Shown: positions 44,235 to 52,584, counted from the first letter of the stretch. The stretch is 64,000 nt of DNA from CAWAND01 sp963783335 (GCA_963783335.1 CAWAND010000010.1:930001-994000), one strand, 5' to 3'. Notes: a model not told the origin generated them from the letters alone. Numbers and translations: made by a program.

Positions 44235-45146
44235 ATGCCCACCCTTGACCACTTCTATCGCGCAATGCTGCGCATCCGTTTGTTTGAGGAGCGGGTGTTG
44301 GACTGGTTTCCCAAGGGGGTCTTCTACGGCACCACACATACCTACATTGGACAGGAGGCGGACGCCATCGGCGTCCTGGAACACCTCCTGCCGGGCGACA
44401 TTGTGGTGAGCAATCACCGCTGCCACGGCCATTTCTTGGCCTACGGTGGCTCCATGCATGCGTTGGCGGCAGAACTGATGGGGCGCCAAACTGGAGTCTG
44501 TGCAGGCCGCGGGGGGAGCCAGCATATCCAATGGCGTGACTTCTACGCCAACGGAATCCTGGGTGGCACCGTGCCACTGGCGGCCGGGATGGCCCTGGCC
44601 GAGCGTGGATCGGGCCATGCCGTGATGGCATTTATCGGAGACGGCGCTCTGGGCGAAGGCGTAGTCTACGAATCCCTGAATATGTGTGCACTGTGGTCCC
44701 TGCCGATGCTGGTGGTGTTGGAGAACAACCGCTACGCACAAAGCACGCCAATCGAGCGCAACCTGGCCGGCACGCTTCAAGGCCGTTTTGAAGCCTTCGG
44801 CATCCCGGTGGTTCAAATCGACACGACCGACGTGGTCCAAATCCACGACGTGGCCGGGCCCCTACTGGAACAGGTACGCGAGGGGGGCGGACCGAGGGTC
44901 TTGATTATCGATACTTACCGCTTTGGGCCTCATTCCAAAGGCGATGACACCCGCGACCCGGCCGAAATCGCCCGCTTCCGCGAGAAGGACCCTCTCGCAT
45001 TGGCTGCCAGCCAGCTCCCGACGGATATTGTGAGCTACATTGACGAAGAGGCTGCCGCTGAGGTCGAGGCGGCCTTCGGGCAAGCCCAGGCTGACCCGCC
45101 TGCAGACCCTGGCAAGCTCATGGCTGCCATGGGGATGGGCCCATGA
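44235..45146 (+). CDS. Thiamine-diphosphate 2-oxo-acid dehydrogenase E1 component, alpha subunit
   Basis: 303 residues. Decarboxylates a 2-oxo acid and, with E1-beta, reductively acylates a lipoyl domain. The ThDP/Mg motif runs from GDGALGEGVVYESLNM (about 136-150) to ENN (163-165). Other conserved E1-alpha elements are HRCHGHFLAYGG, GRGGSQHI and the phospho-loop TYRFGPHSKGDD. All key residues are present, so it should be active. Upstream is TATGAT (44177-44182). It overlaps E1-beta by ATGA. The substrate (pyruvate, branched-chain or other) is undetermined. Confidence 0.93.
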   Translation: MPTLDHFYRAMLRIRLFEERVLDWFPKGVFYGTTHTYIGQEADAIGVLEHLLPGDIVVSNHRCHGHFLAYGGSMHALAAELMGRQTGVCAGRGGSQHIQWRDFYANGILGGTVPLAAGMALAERGSGHAVMAFIGDGALGEGVVYESLNMCALWSLPMLVVLENNRYAQSTPIERNLAGTLQGRFEAFGIPVVQIDTTDVVQIHDVAGPLLEQVREGGGPRVLIIDTYRFGPHSKGDDTRDPAEIARFREKDPLALAASQLPTDIVSYIDEEAAAEVEAAFGQAQADPPADPGKLMAAMGMGP

Positions 45147-46144
45147 ACGTCCTTCGGGCGCTGAACAGTGCCCTGTACGATTGCCTTGAACAGAACGAAG
45201 ACGTCTATTTCCTTGGGGAGGATGTTCTCGACCCCTACGGCGGGGCGTTCAAGGTGGCCCAGGGCCTGTCAACCGCCTTTCCGGGGCGGGTCATCACCAC
45301 GCCGGTCTCCGAGGCGGGGATCGTGGGTGTGGGCACAGGTATGGCCCTCCGCGGCCTGCGCCCAGTGGTTGAGATCATGTTCGGCGACTTCTTGCTCCTG
45401 GCTGCCGACCAACTGGTCAATCACGCCGCCAAGCTGCGCTGGATGGCCAACGACCAGGTTCGTGTGCCCTTGGTGGTGCGTACCCCAATGGGCGGACGAC
45501 GTGGCTATGGACCGACCCACAGCCAATCGCTAGAGAAGCATCTGTTGGGTGCCCCCGGCCTGACGGTGGTGGCCCTTTCTTCCTTGGATGACCCTGGGGG
45601 CATCCTGAAGCGGGCTGTTCTTGAGGATCAGGATCCGGTGCTGCTGGTCGAGCACAAACTGCTGTACGCTCAGGACGTGTTGGCCCCTGGCGGCGATCAC
45701 GACTTGGCCGTGGACCGCTTGGGCACCGGCTATCCCGCCTATCGCATGCGGGTGCGGGGAGCGCCCGCCCCGAACCTGACGATAGCGACCTACGGGTACA
45801 TGGCAGACCTGGCGCACCAGGCTCTGCTCGCCCTGGCCTATGAGCATGAGGTTTTTGGTGAGTTGGTGGTGTTTACGCAGCTGAGCCCGGTCGATCTCGC
45901 GCCTTTGTTTGAAAGCCTGAAAGCCACGAAGCGGCTGATTACAGCTGAGGAAGGTACACTCAGCCTCGGCTGGGGGGCTGAAGTTGCGGCCAGAAGTTTG
46001 GAGTCCGGCGTAGGAGAGCTTCATCTGCGCCGAGTTGCGGCCCGCGAGATCCCCGTTCCAGCTGCCGGGGCGTTGGAGGCGGCGATGCTGCCCCAGGTTG
46101 ATGATCTGGTTTCGGCCGCTATCGAACTCTCTCGAAGGGGCTAG
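45143..46144 (+). CDS. 2-oxo-acid dehydrogenase E1 component, beta subunit
   Basis: 333 residues. Transketolase pyrimidine-binding half: FLGEDVLDPYGGAFKVAQGL, TPVSEAGIVGVGTGMALRGL, and GPTHSQSLEKHLLGAPGLTV with the conserved His. The C-terminal transketolase domain contains LITAEEGTLSLGWGAEVAAR. Completes the alpha2beta2 E1 enzyme with the preceding gene. The next gene, 63 bp downstream, supplies a lipoyl domain instead of a normal E2. Confidence 0.93.
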   Translation: MNVLRALNSALYDCLEQNEDVYFLGEDVLDPYGGAFKVAQGLSTAFPGRVITTPVSEAGIVGVGTGMALRGLRPVVEIMFGDFLLLAADQLVNHAAKLRWMANDQVRVPLVVRTPMGGRRGYGPTHSQSLEKHLLGAPGLTVVALSSLDDPGGILKRAVLEDQDPVLLVEHKLLYAQDVLAPGGDHDLAVDRLGTGYPAYRMRVRGAPAPNLTIATYGYMADLAHQALLALAYEHEVFGELVVFTQLSPVDLAPLFESLKATKRLITAEEGTLSLGWGAEVAARSLESGVGELHLRRVAAREIPVPAAGALEAAMLPQVDDLVSAAIELSRRG

Positions 46145-46207
46145 CTTCAATGGAGCAGATCTGTGTGGAGGAACGAGGTTCGGGGGGCGAGTGTCAATGG
46201 AGGGGGG

Positions 46208-47305
46208 ATGTCTGACGCCTTTGCAGTTCTTGTGCCTCTGCTGAACACGAACGAACCGGAGGCTCGCGTGGTCCAGCTGCATGTCCGCGCGGGTGAGAGA
46301 GTTGAGCGTGGCCAAGTGCTGTGCACGCTGGAAACCACCAAGTCAGCCGTCGAATTGGAGGCGGGCGCTGAGGGATTCGTGGTGGCGCTGGCGGCCGAGG
46401 TCGGCGATCGCCTGCGAGCCGGTGATCGACTGTGTTGGATCGCGGCCGATCCCGATTGGATGCCGCCCGAAGACGGACCCCAGGCAGAGGAAGCGGTGCC
46501 AGCCGGCCTTCGGATAACCCAGCCGGCGCGACGGTTGGCGCGTGACCTTGGGCTTGACCTGGGCACGCTCGACCAAGGGACCTTGATCACGGAGGCCGAT
46601 GTTCGCCGACTGAGTTCAGGCCATCAATCCGCAGCCGCCGCGGCGGAAGGGGAATACAACCCGGTTGCGCTTGTGATCTATGGCGGCGGGGGCCACGGCA
46701 AATCGCTCATTGACCTGGTTCGTGCAGCGGGGCGATTTGATCTTGTAGGAGTCATTGACGACGGGATGAAACCCGGGGATAACGTGATGGGGCTGGAGGT
46801 TCTGGGCGGCGCCGAGATGCTCGGCGATTTGGTTGCGCGCGGCGTGCGTCAAGCTGTGAATGCGGTCGGGGGCGTGGGCAACGTCGTCAGCCGGGTGGAT
46901 GTGTTTCGCAGGCTGCATGAAGCGGGCTTCCGATGCCCGACAGTGGTCCATCCGATTTCAGTGATTGAGCCGAGCGCTCATCTGTCGGAGGCTGTGCAGG
47001 TGATGCCGCGAGCCTACATTGGCAGCGAGTCCCACATCGGCTATGGCTCGATTGTCAACACGGCGGCCGTCGTTTCTCACGATTGTCAGGTGGGAAGCTA
47101 TGTCAACGTAGCCCCGGGAGCGCTTATCGCTGGTGCTGTCGAGATTGGCGATCGAAGTCTGGTGGGCATGGGGGTCACGATCAACCTGGAAGTTCGCGTG
47201 GGCCAAGATGCGCTGATTGGCAACGGTGCCACAGTCAAGCGTGATGTGCCGGATGGCGCCGTCGTGCGGGCCGGGTCCATTTGGCCGCCAAGAGAGGCCG
47301 CATGA
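46208..47305 (+). CDS. Lipoyl domain - E1/E3-binding domain - PglD/NeuD-type sugar acyltransferase fusion
   Basis: 365 residues from ATG 46208, after GGAGGGGGG. Residues 1-80 are a lipoyl domain with the lipoylation Lys45 in CTLETTKSAVEL. Residues 101-135 are a peripheral subunit-binding domain (ITQPARRLARDLGLDLGTLD). A 17-residue linker follows. Residues 153-240 are a PglD_N Rossmann domain (VIYGGGGHGKSLIDLVRAAG). Residues 245-355 are a left-handed beta-helix with the PglD catalytic His291 in NTAAVVSHDCQVGSYVNVAP. The normal E2 catalytic domain (HxxxD) is absent; a sugar O/N-acyltransferase takes its place. ATGA overlap with the aminotransferase. Inferred role: transfer of an E1-derived acyl group to an amino sugar. 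Confidence 0.92.
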   Translation: MSDAFAVLVPLLNTNEPEARVVQLHVRAGERVERGQVLCTLETTKSAVELEAGAEGFVVALAAEVGDRLRAGDRLCWIAADPDWMPPEDGPQAEEAVPAGLRITQPARRLARDLGLDLGTLDQGTLITEADVRRLSSGHQSAAAAAEGEYNPVALVIYGGGGHGKSLIDLVRAAGRFDLVGVIDDGMKPGDNVMGLEVLGGAEMLGDLVARGVRQAVNAVGGVGNVVSRVDVFRRLHEAGFRCPTVVHPISVIEPSAHLSEAVQVMPRAYIGSESHIGYGSIVNTAAVVSHDCQVGSYVNVAPGALIAGAVEIGDRSLVGMGVTINLEVRVGQDALIGNGATVKRDVPDGAVVRAGSIWPPREAA

Positions 47306-48507
47306 ACAACTCACGCAACAACCAGGCTAGGCCGGTCGCGCCCATGTCGTCCCCTGATCTAACAGAGGATGAACGACAAGCGGTGGCGGATGTGCTGAAG
47401 ACCCCGCGATTGAGCATGGGACCCCAGGCCGAGGCCTTCGAAGCTGAAGTGGCATACTACGTCGGTGCACGATTTGGGGTTGCTGTCAACTCGGGCACGG
47501 CTGGATTGCACCTGTGCGTCCGTGCGGCCGGGATCAGCGATGGCGATCTCGTGCTGACGACGCCGTTCTCGTTTGTGGCCTCGTCGAACGTCCTTCTGTA
47601 TGAACGGGCCGTGCCCGTGTTTGTGGATGTGGATCCCAAAACCGGCAACATAGACCCCGACCTTGTGCAACAGGCGGCAAAGGAATTGGCAAGTGGCGGG
47701 AGCGCGGCTGAACGATGGCTCCCGCGCAAGGGGGCGCCATCGAGTGGACGCTTGAAGGCCCTCCTGCCGGTGGATGTGTTCGGCCAACCGCCCGAATTCG
47801 ACGCCTTGAATGAGATCGCAGGCCACTACGAACTGCGGGTGATTGAGGACTCCTGTGAGGCAATCGGTGCCGCGTACCGGGACCGCCCGGCGGGGACCTT
47901 GGGGGACGCGGGCGTGTTCGCCTTCTATCCCAACAAACAGCTGACGACGGGGGAAGGTGGGGTGATCGTCACCGATCGCGAGGACTGGGCCCAAGCCTGC
48001 CGTGCCCTGCGCAATCAGGGCCGGTCGGTGGGGGATACCTGGCTCGCCCACTCGGTGCTGGGTTACAACTATCGGCTGCCCGAGATCAGTGCCGCCTTGG
48101 GACGAGCCCAGATGAAGCGGCTGGACCAGCTGCTTCTCAGGCGAGACCAGGTGGCCACCTGGTATCGAGCGGCCTTGGGGCCCGTGGAGGGAGTCGAGCT
48201 GCCCCAAATCGCAGCCACCACGACCCGGATGAGTTGGTTTGTGTATGTGATTCGCCTGCGCCCTGGTTTGGACCGCGATCGGGTCGCCGCTCGCCTCGAG
48301 GCTGCCGGGGTCCCCACCCGGCCCTATTTCCCACCCATCCACCTGCAGCCATACTTCGTGGATCGTTTCGGCTACCGACCTGGGGACTTCCCTGTGGCCG
48401 AGGATCTCGGAGCGCGCGGCCTGGCGCTGCCATACTCCGGTGTCATGACGCAGGACCAGGTGGCCCAAGTGGCGGAAGCGCTGAGCATGGCGATCGACGA
48501 AGGATAG
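47302..48507 (+). CDS. DegT/DnrJ/EryC1-family PLP sugar aminotransferase
   Basis: 401 residues from ATG 47302, overlapping the acyltransferase by 4 bp. SDR-type aminotransferase fold: NSGTAGLHLCVRAAGI, VDVDPKTGNID, the Asp/Ser PLP contacts in VIEDSCEAIGA, PLP-Lys in FAFYPNKQLTTGEGG, and RPYFPPIHLQPYF at the active-site lid. Converts a nucleotide-linked keto sugar to an amino sugar, the natural substrate for a PglD-like acyltransferase. No 4,6-dehydratase is in the window. Confidence 0.93.
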   Translation: MNNSRNNQARPVAPMSSPDLTEDERQAVADVLKTPRLSMGPQAEAFEAEVAYYVGARFGVAVNSGTAGLHLCVRAAGISDGDLVLTTPFSFVASSNVLLYERAVPVFVDVDPKTGNIDPDLVQQAAKELASGGSAAERWLPRKGAPSSGRLKALLPVDVFGQPPEFDALNEIAGHYELRVIEDSCEAIGAAYRDRPAGTLGDAGVFAFYPNKQLTTGEGGVIVTDREDWAQACRALRNQGRSVGDTWLAHSVLGYNYRLPEISAALGRAQMKRLDQLLLRRDQVATWYRAALGPVEGVELPQIAATTTRMSWFVYVIRLRPGLDRDRVAARLEAAGVPTRPYFPPIHLQPYFVDRFGYRPGDFPVAEDLGARGLALPYSGVMTQDQVAQVAEALSMAIDEG

Positions 48508-48546
48508 GCAACTGCCTGCGTGCCAGGCAACCAATCGCAAAAGCAA

Positions 48547-48572
48547 AGCGCCCGGGCGATCGCCCGGGCGCT
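48547..48572. terminator. Bidirectional terminator hairpin
   Basis: A perfect 12-bp inverted repeat AGCGCCCGGGCG-AT-CGCCCGGGCGCT between convergent genes. On the minus strand it is followed by a T-rich CTTTGCTTTTG; on the plus strand the T content is low. Confidence 0.78.
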
Positions 48573-48598
48573 GCGATTTCCACTGATGGGAGAGGCGG

Positions 48599-49318
48599 TC
48601 AGCGAACCTGCTTCCAGTTGATAAGGACCAGATTCTGATCGCAGGAGTCGGACGTATCCAGGAACACCTTGTTGGAAAGCGGAATCCCGGCCGTGTCGTT
48701 GAGCTGGATCCAAAGGGTTCCCTGGCTGGCAATAGGGTGGTCGGACACGTTGAAGACATAGCCGGCCGGCCCGAGAGCACTGGCGCTCCCGGTCAAGCTG
48801 TCGAGCTTAATCGGAAGGTCGCCTATGGTCCCTTCCAGGTGTACGCCGAGCTGTTGAATGGGCTCGCCGTTGACGTCGAAGGCCTGCCCGCCTACGCCCA
48901 TCCACTGGCAGGCTTGATCATTGGCGATGTTGGGCGTCAGAACGGGTGAGCCGGACTGCAAGCTGAAGGGCGGGCCAGTGGGGGAAGGCTCAGGCGACCC
49001 TTCAGTGGGCACCGGCGTATCGGTGGGAAGGGGGGCTGGCGTTTCCGTCGGAACGAGGCTTGGCGTCGGCGTCCTGCTGGGCGCCGGCGTCCAGGTTGGA
49101 GGCAGAAATATCTCAGGCGTCGGCGTGATCGTCGGCGGACCAAGTGTCGGTGGGAGCGTGGGCGGGGGGTAGGGATTGAAAGACATGTATGGATTGAGGA
49201 ACACTGCAGCATACACGCCCCCCACAACCAGCGTGGCCAGGAGAATCAAGATCGTCAGGCAGTTAAGGAAGAACCCGCCCCGGTTTGTCTTGTAGACCCC
49301 AGAGTATTGGTCGCTCAT
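48599..49318 (-). CDS. Single-pass membrane protein with Pro/Thr-rich stalk
   Basis: 239 residues: a short cytoplasmic N-terminus, one transmembrane helix (about 17-40), a 70-residue Pro/Thr/Ser-rich stalk (about 45-120) and a compact C-terminal domain with two Cys (DQACQWMGVGGQAFDVNG and DTSDSCDQNLVLINW) that may pair. Likely displayed outside the membrane. Function unknown. Probably co-transcribed with the PpiC lipoprotein upstream. Confidence 0.7.
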   Translation of the reverse strand: MSDQYSGVYKTNRGGFFLNCLTILILLATLVVGGVYAAVFLNPYMSFNPYPPPTLPPTLGPPTITPTPEIFLPPTWTPAPSRTPTPSLVPTETPAPLPTDTPVPTEGSPEPSPTGPPFSLQSGSPVLTPNIANDQACQWMGVGGQAFDVNGEPIQQLGVHLEGTIGDLPIKLDSLTGSASALGPAGYVFNVSDHPIASQGTLWIQLNDTAGIPLSNKVFLDTSDSCDQNLVLINWKQVR

Positions 49319-49341
49319 CGATCTACCTCCTGCCCCGTGAC

Positions 49342-50247
49342 TCAGGGGTTGACGAGTAGGTCAATCTGGGCCGTTTGGCGCTGTGATGCCAGCCAATCCT
49401 GTACGGCCGCAGCTTGTAGATGCCGCTTGGCGTCCGGTGACAGGGGATGGGAACCCCGATCCAAGACTTCCAAGATATCAAACCCGAGCTTGGTTTCAAT
49501 CACCTGGCTGACCTCACCCGGCTGCAGCGAGAAGGCTGACTGCTCGATTTCGGGAGTGGTCAGATACCCTTCTGGAAACCAGCCCAGGTCGCCCCCAGCC
49601 GGCCGGGTGCTCAGGTCAAGTGAGTTCTCGACAGCTAGGGCTGCGAAATCGGCGCCGTTGGCTATTTGCTGTCGGAGCTGTTCCGCCTGATCGCGTGTGG
49701 CGACCAGAATATGTCTGGCATGGACCTGGTCCATAGAATCCGGTACCTTGGCCGTGAGGGTCTCTACCATTTGGGCAGCCAACAGCTCCTGTCGCAGATC
49801 GCGTTCGAAGCCGGAGACGTCGTAGTTGTTGGCCGCCATCCATGCTCCGATGCTCTCATTCCCTCCCAGGTCATTGGCCAGCTGGTTGATCTTCGCCTGA
49901 ACGTCACTGTCGCTGACCTGGACCCCGGCTTGTTGGGCGCCTTGGGCCAGCAGGCGTAGGTTGACCATCGAATCCAAGACCTGGGCCTTGTAGTCTCCCA
50001 ATGTTGCAAGGTCGGTGCCACGCGCGGTCTGGGCTGCCTCAAAGCGGGCCACCTCTGCCTGGTAGTCGCTCAGCAAAATGGGCTCGCCGTTGACGATCGC
50101 TGCCGGAGGGGGCGAAGTGGCCGTCGGTGGAACGGGGGTAGGCGTCGGAGGGGGTGGAGTCGGGCTGGGGCCCAGGCCGGGGACTGCGCCGCAGGCGGCG
50201 AGAACAAGGGCCAGGAGCCCCAGAGAGAGGCGATGAACCGTGCGCAT
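49342..50247 (-). CDS. SurA/PpiC-type peptidyl-prolyl isomerase lipoprotein
   Basis: 301 residues. Signal peptide with lipobox LVLAAC, Pro/Thr-rich linker (25-50), SurA_N-like helical chaperone domain (about 50-170), then a parvulin domain (about 172-265) with VHARHILVATRDQAEQLRQQ and GGDLGWFPEGYL. Assists folding of exported proteins. TATAAT (minus strand, 50258-50263) predicts a transcript start only about 4 nt before the ATG. Confidence 0.88.
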   Translation of the reverse strand: MRTVHRLSLGLLALVLAACGAVPGLGPSPTPPPPTPTPVPPTATSPPPAAIVNGEPILLSDYQAEVARFEAAQTARGTDLATLGDYKAQVLDSMVNLRLLAQGAQQAGVQVSDSDVQAKINQLANDLGGNESIGAWMAANNYDVSGFERDLRQELLAAQMVETLTAKVPDSMDQVHARHILVATRDQAEQLRQQIANGADFAALAVENSLDLSTRPAGGDLGWFPEGYLTTPEIEQSAFSLQPGEVSQVIETKLGFDILEVLDRGSHPLSPDAKRHLQAAAVQDWLASQRQTAQIDLLVNP

Positions 50248-50257
50248 GATCTTGCGG

Positions 50258-50285
50258 ATTATACCCGTCGGGAGGCGTGCGGCAA
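50258..50285 (-). promoter_or_regulatory. Promoter of the PpiC lipoprotein gene
   Basis: Minus strand TTGCCG (50280-50285), 16 bp, TATAAT (50258-50263). The predicted start near 50251 is 4 nt from the ATG at 50247, implying a leaderless mRNA. Confidence 0.6.
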
Positions 50286-50297
50286 CCTCGGCTCCGC

Positions 50298-51944
50298 CTA
50301 GGGGGTCTCGGAGACGAATACCACCACCGTCGGACGTCGACCGGTTTCGGCGTAGAAGAACCGGCCGAGGTCCTTCTCGACGCGGCCGGCCACGTTTCCG
50401 CCTTCGCCGTCTTTCACGCTGGACGCGATGCGGTTCTTGGCCCGCTCGAACAGGTCTTCGGCTTCATGGATGAACACAAAGCCTTTGGAGACGATCTCGG
50501 GTTCACCCGTCAACTCGCCCTGATGGCCGTTGAGCTTGAAGTACACGCTGACAAAGCCGTCGCGCGCCAGCGCTTCGCGCTCGCGCATGACCATTGGGCC
50601 AACATCGCCCACGCCGCTGCCGTCGACGAAGACGTAGCCGCCAGGGACACGATCGCCGATGATCATCTTGTCATCGTCAAACTCGACCGGCGTGCCGTTC
50701 TCGATCACGGCGATGTTTTCCTCGGGGATTCCGAGTTCGCGGGCCATCTTGGCATGCTGTTTCAGATGGCGCAGCTCACCATGGACTGGCACGAAATACT
50801 TGGGACGCACCAGCTGAAGCATGAGCTTCATCTCTTCCTGGCTGGCGTGTCCAGAAACGTGCACCGGCGCAATGGGATCGTAAATGACATTGGCGCCGTG
50901 CTGGAATAGGCGGTTGATCGTCCGATGGACCATTTCCTCGTTTCCGGGGATGGGATGGGATGAGAGCACCACCGTGTCGCCCGGATCAATGTCGAACTGC
51001 CGATTGGAGCCGGTTGAAAGCCGGGCAAGGACCGAGGTTGGTTCGCCTTGGGTGCCGGTGCACATGAGCACCACCTTGGACGGCTTCATCTTCAGGGCCT
51101 GATCGATATTAACGATCAAATCATCAGGCACCTTGAGATAGCCGAGTTGGCGCGCCATCTTGGCGTTTTCGACCATGCTCAGGCCGACAAACGCCATGAC
51201 CCGGTTGTGACGTTGGGCGGCGTTGGCTACCTGCTGCATGCGTGAGATCAGGGAAGCGAACGTGCCAATCAGGATCCGGCCCTTGGCCTTCTTGAACACA
51301 TCATCCAGAGCGCCGTCGATGACGGCCTCGGAAGGTGTCCAGCCAGGCCGGTCGGCGTTGGTGGAGTCAGCCAGAAGTGCGGTGACCCCACGGCCGCCAA
51401 GCTCACCGAGCTTGCTGAAGTCCGTCGGCCAGCCATCCACCGGTGTGTGATCGAACTTGTAGTCTCCCGTGTGGACCAGCAAGCCGCCGGGGGAGTTGAT
51501 CACCAATCCGACAGCGTCGGGAATCGAGTGATTGACGTGAAAGAACTCAACCTCAAACGGGCCAATGTTGACCGAGTCGCCAGCTTCCACGACATTGAGT
51601 TGCGCGTCCTTGAGCAAGCCGCCGCGCTTGAGCTTGACTTCCAGCAGGCCCATCGTAAGCCGAGTGGCATAGATGGGCGCCTGAAATGCCTCCAGGATGT
51701 GTCGCACCGCACCGGTGTGGTCCTCGTGGCCGTGGGTCACGATGATGCCCCGGATAAGATGCTTCTTGTCATCCAGATAACGGAAATCAGGGATGATGTA
51801 GTCGATCCCCAACATGTCGTTTTCGGGGAACATGACACCGGCGTCGATGATCAGGATGTTGTCCCCATACTCGACGACCATCATGTTCTTGCCGACCTCC
51901 CCAAGTCCGCCCATGGGGATGATCTTTAGTGATTTATTGGACAT
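50298..51944 (-). CDS. rnj: Ribonuclease J
   Basis: 548 residues. Metallo-beta-lactamase/beta-CASP ribonuclease with 5'-3' exo- and endonuclease activity in RNA decay and processing. Zinc motif THGHEDHTGAV at about 70-80, NHSIPDAVG, HTGDYKFD, beta-CASP SSHPIPGNE, and C-terminal VHVSGHASQEE and FVPVHGELRHL. Normal length. GAGGT lies 9 nt before the ATG at 51944. Confidence 0.96.
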   Translation of the reverse strand: MSNKSLKIIPMGGLGEVGKNMMVVEYGDNILIIDAGVMFPENDMLGIDYIIPDFRYLDDKKHLIRGIIVTHGHEDHTGAVRHILEAFQAPIYATRLTMGLLEVKLKRGGLLKDAQLNVVEAGDSVNIGPFEVEFFHVNHSIPDAVGLVINSPGGLLVHTGDYKFDHTPVDGWPTDFSKLGELGGRGVTALLADSTNADRPGWTPSEAVIDGALDDVFKKAKGRILIGTFASLISRMQQVANAAQRHNRVMAFVGLSMVENAKMARQLGYLKVPDDLIVNIDQALKMKPSKVVLMCTGTQGEPTSVLARLSTGSNRQFDIDPGDTVVLSSHPIPGNEEMVHRTINRLFQHGANVIYDPIAPVHVSGHASQEEMKLMLQLVRPKYFVPVHGELRHLKQHAKMARELGIPEENIAVIENGTPVEFDDDKMIIGDRVPGGYVFVDGSGVGDVGPMVMREREALARDGFVSVYFKLNGHQGELTGEPEIVSKGFVFIHEAEDLFERAKNRIASSVKDGEGGNVAGRVEKDLGRFFYAETGRRPTVVVFVSETP

Positions 51945-51998
51945 AGTGTTAACCTCAATTTTGCGCCTTTGCGGCGCACCTTTCTGATAATATGCGAC

Positions 51999-52033
51999 GA
52001 AGCCCCGCCGGTAGCACTACCGCCCGGGGCTTC
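51999..52033 (-). terminator. Hairpin downstream of the cold-shock gene
   Basis: Arms GAAGCCCCG (51999-52007) and CGGGGCTTC (52025-52033) with an inner GGTA/TACC pairing. It lies between the csp stop and the RNase J start. No strong T-run, so termination may be partial and csp transcripts could read into rnj. Confidence 0.55.
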
Positions 52034-52058
52034 TCAATTGTCTGGGTCAGATCCAGTT

Positions 52059-52271
52059 TCAATTCAAACGGGCAACATCGGTGGCTTCGGCGCCTCGAAC
52101 GGTTTGTTCGAGGAAGAAGGTCACCTCATCGCCAGCAGAGAGCAACGGTGCGCTGCCTGCTTCGAGTGCGGAATAGTGGACAAAGACATCTTCGCCATCA
52201 CGGGCGTCGATGTACCCGTAGCCTTTGGACCCATCAAACCAACGGACCACGCCGGTCGTGCGCTTGGCCAA
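52059..52271 (-). CDS. csp: Cold-shock domain protein
   Basis: 70 residues, single OB-fold: GVVRWFDGSKGYGYID (RNP1-like) and DVFVHYSAL (RNP2), with Glu/Asp-rich loops. An RNA chaperone. The transcript has a leader of about 58 nt from the promoter at 52336-52364, as is usual for csp genes. Confidence 0.93.
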   Translation of the reverse strand: MAKRTTGVVRWFDGSKGYGYIDARDGEDVFVHYSALEAGSAPLLSAGDEVTFFLEQTVRGAEATDVARLN

Positions 52272-52328
52272 GTACTCAACCTCCGAACAAACAGGGTGCT
52301 ATTTGGTGCTAAGGTGGGTTTTTTTAAC

Positions 52329-52348
52329 GTTGTGAATTCTATCACAAC
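52329..52348. promoter_or_regulatory. Palindrome GTTGTGA-ATTCTA-TCACAAC
   Basis: Perfect 7-bp arms, between csp and the riboswitch operon and centred on the csp -10. Protein binding here would be expected to block the csp promoter. Confidence 0.72.
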
Positions 52349-52364
52349 TCACGAACAACGTCAA
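52336..52364 (-). promoter_or_regulatory. csp promoter overlapped by a palindromic operator
   Basis: Minus strand TTGACG (52359-52364), 17 bp, TAGAAT (52336-52341). The -10 hexamer is exactly the 6-bp spacer of the palindrome at 52330-52347. Confidence 0.72.
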
Positions 52365-52403
52365 TCTGGCCAGGCTACGCAGCTGTAAGCTCAAGTGGCC
52401 CGC

Positions 52404-52432
52404 TTGACCGGCGAAGACGTCGGCTCTATACT
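52404..52432 (+). promoter_or_regulatory. Promoter of the cobalamin-riboswitch operon
   Basis: TTGACC (52404-52409), exactly 17 bp, TATACT (52427-52432), directly upstream of the riboswitch. Confidence 0.78.
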
Positions 52433-52444
52433 GCCTGAAATTCC

Positions 52445-52584
52445 GATCCCTGGGTCAAGGGGATCTCCCACCCGCGGTGGGAATTCTTTCGGGGGAAGCC
52501 GGTGACCATCCCTTTGGAGTCCGGCGCTGTCCCGCAACTGTAAGTCGGTCGATTGTCTGGACCGACAAGCCAGAACACCCGCCT
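52445..52584 (+). ncRNA. Cobalamin riboswitch
   Basis: Conserved core blocks in the right order: GGGGAAGCCGGTG (52492-52504), TCCGGCGCTGTCCCGCAACTG (52519-52540; the CCCGCAACTG element) and the B12 box GCCAGAACACCCGCC (52569-52583). It is followed by an expression-platform hairpin (52646-52680). High adenosyl/aquo-cobalamin should shut down the downstream transport-type operon. Confidence 0.93.
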
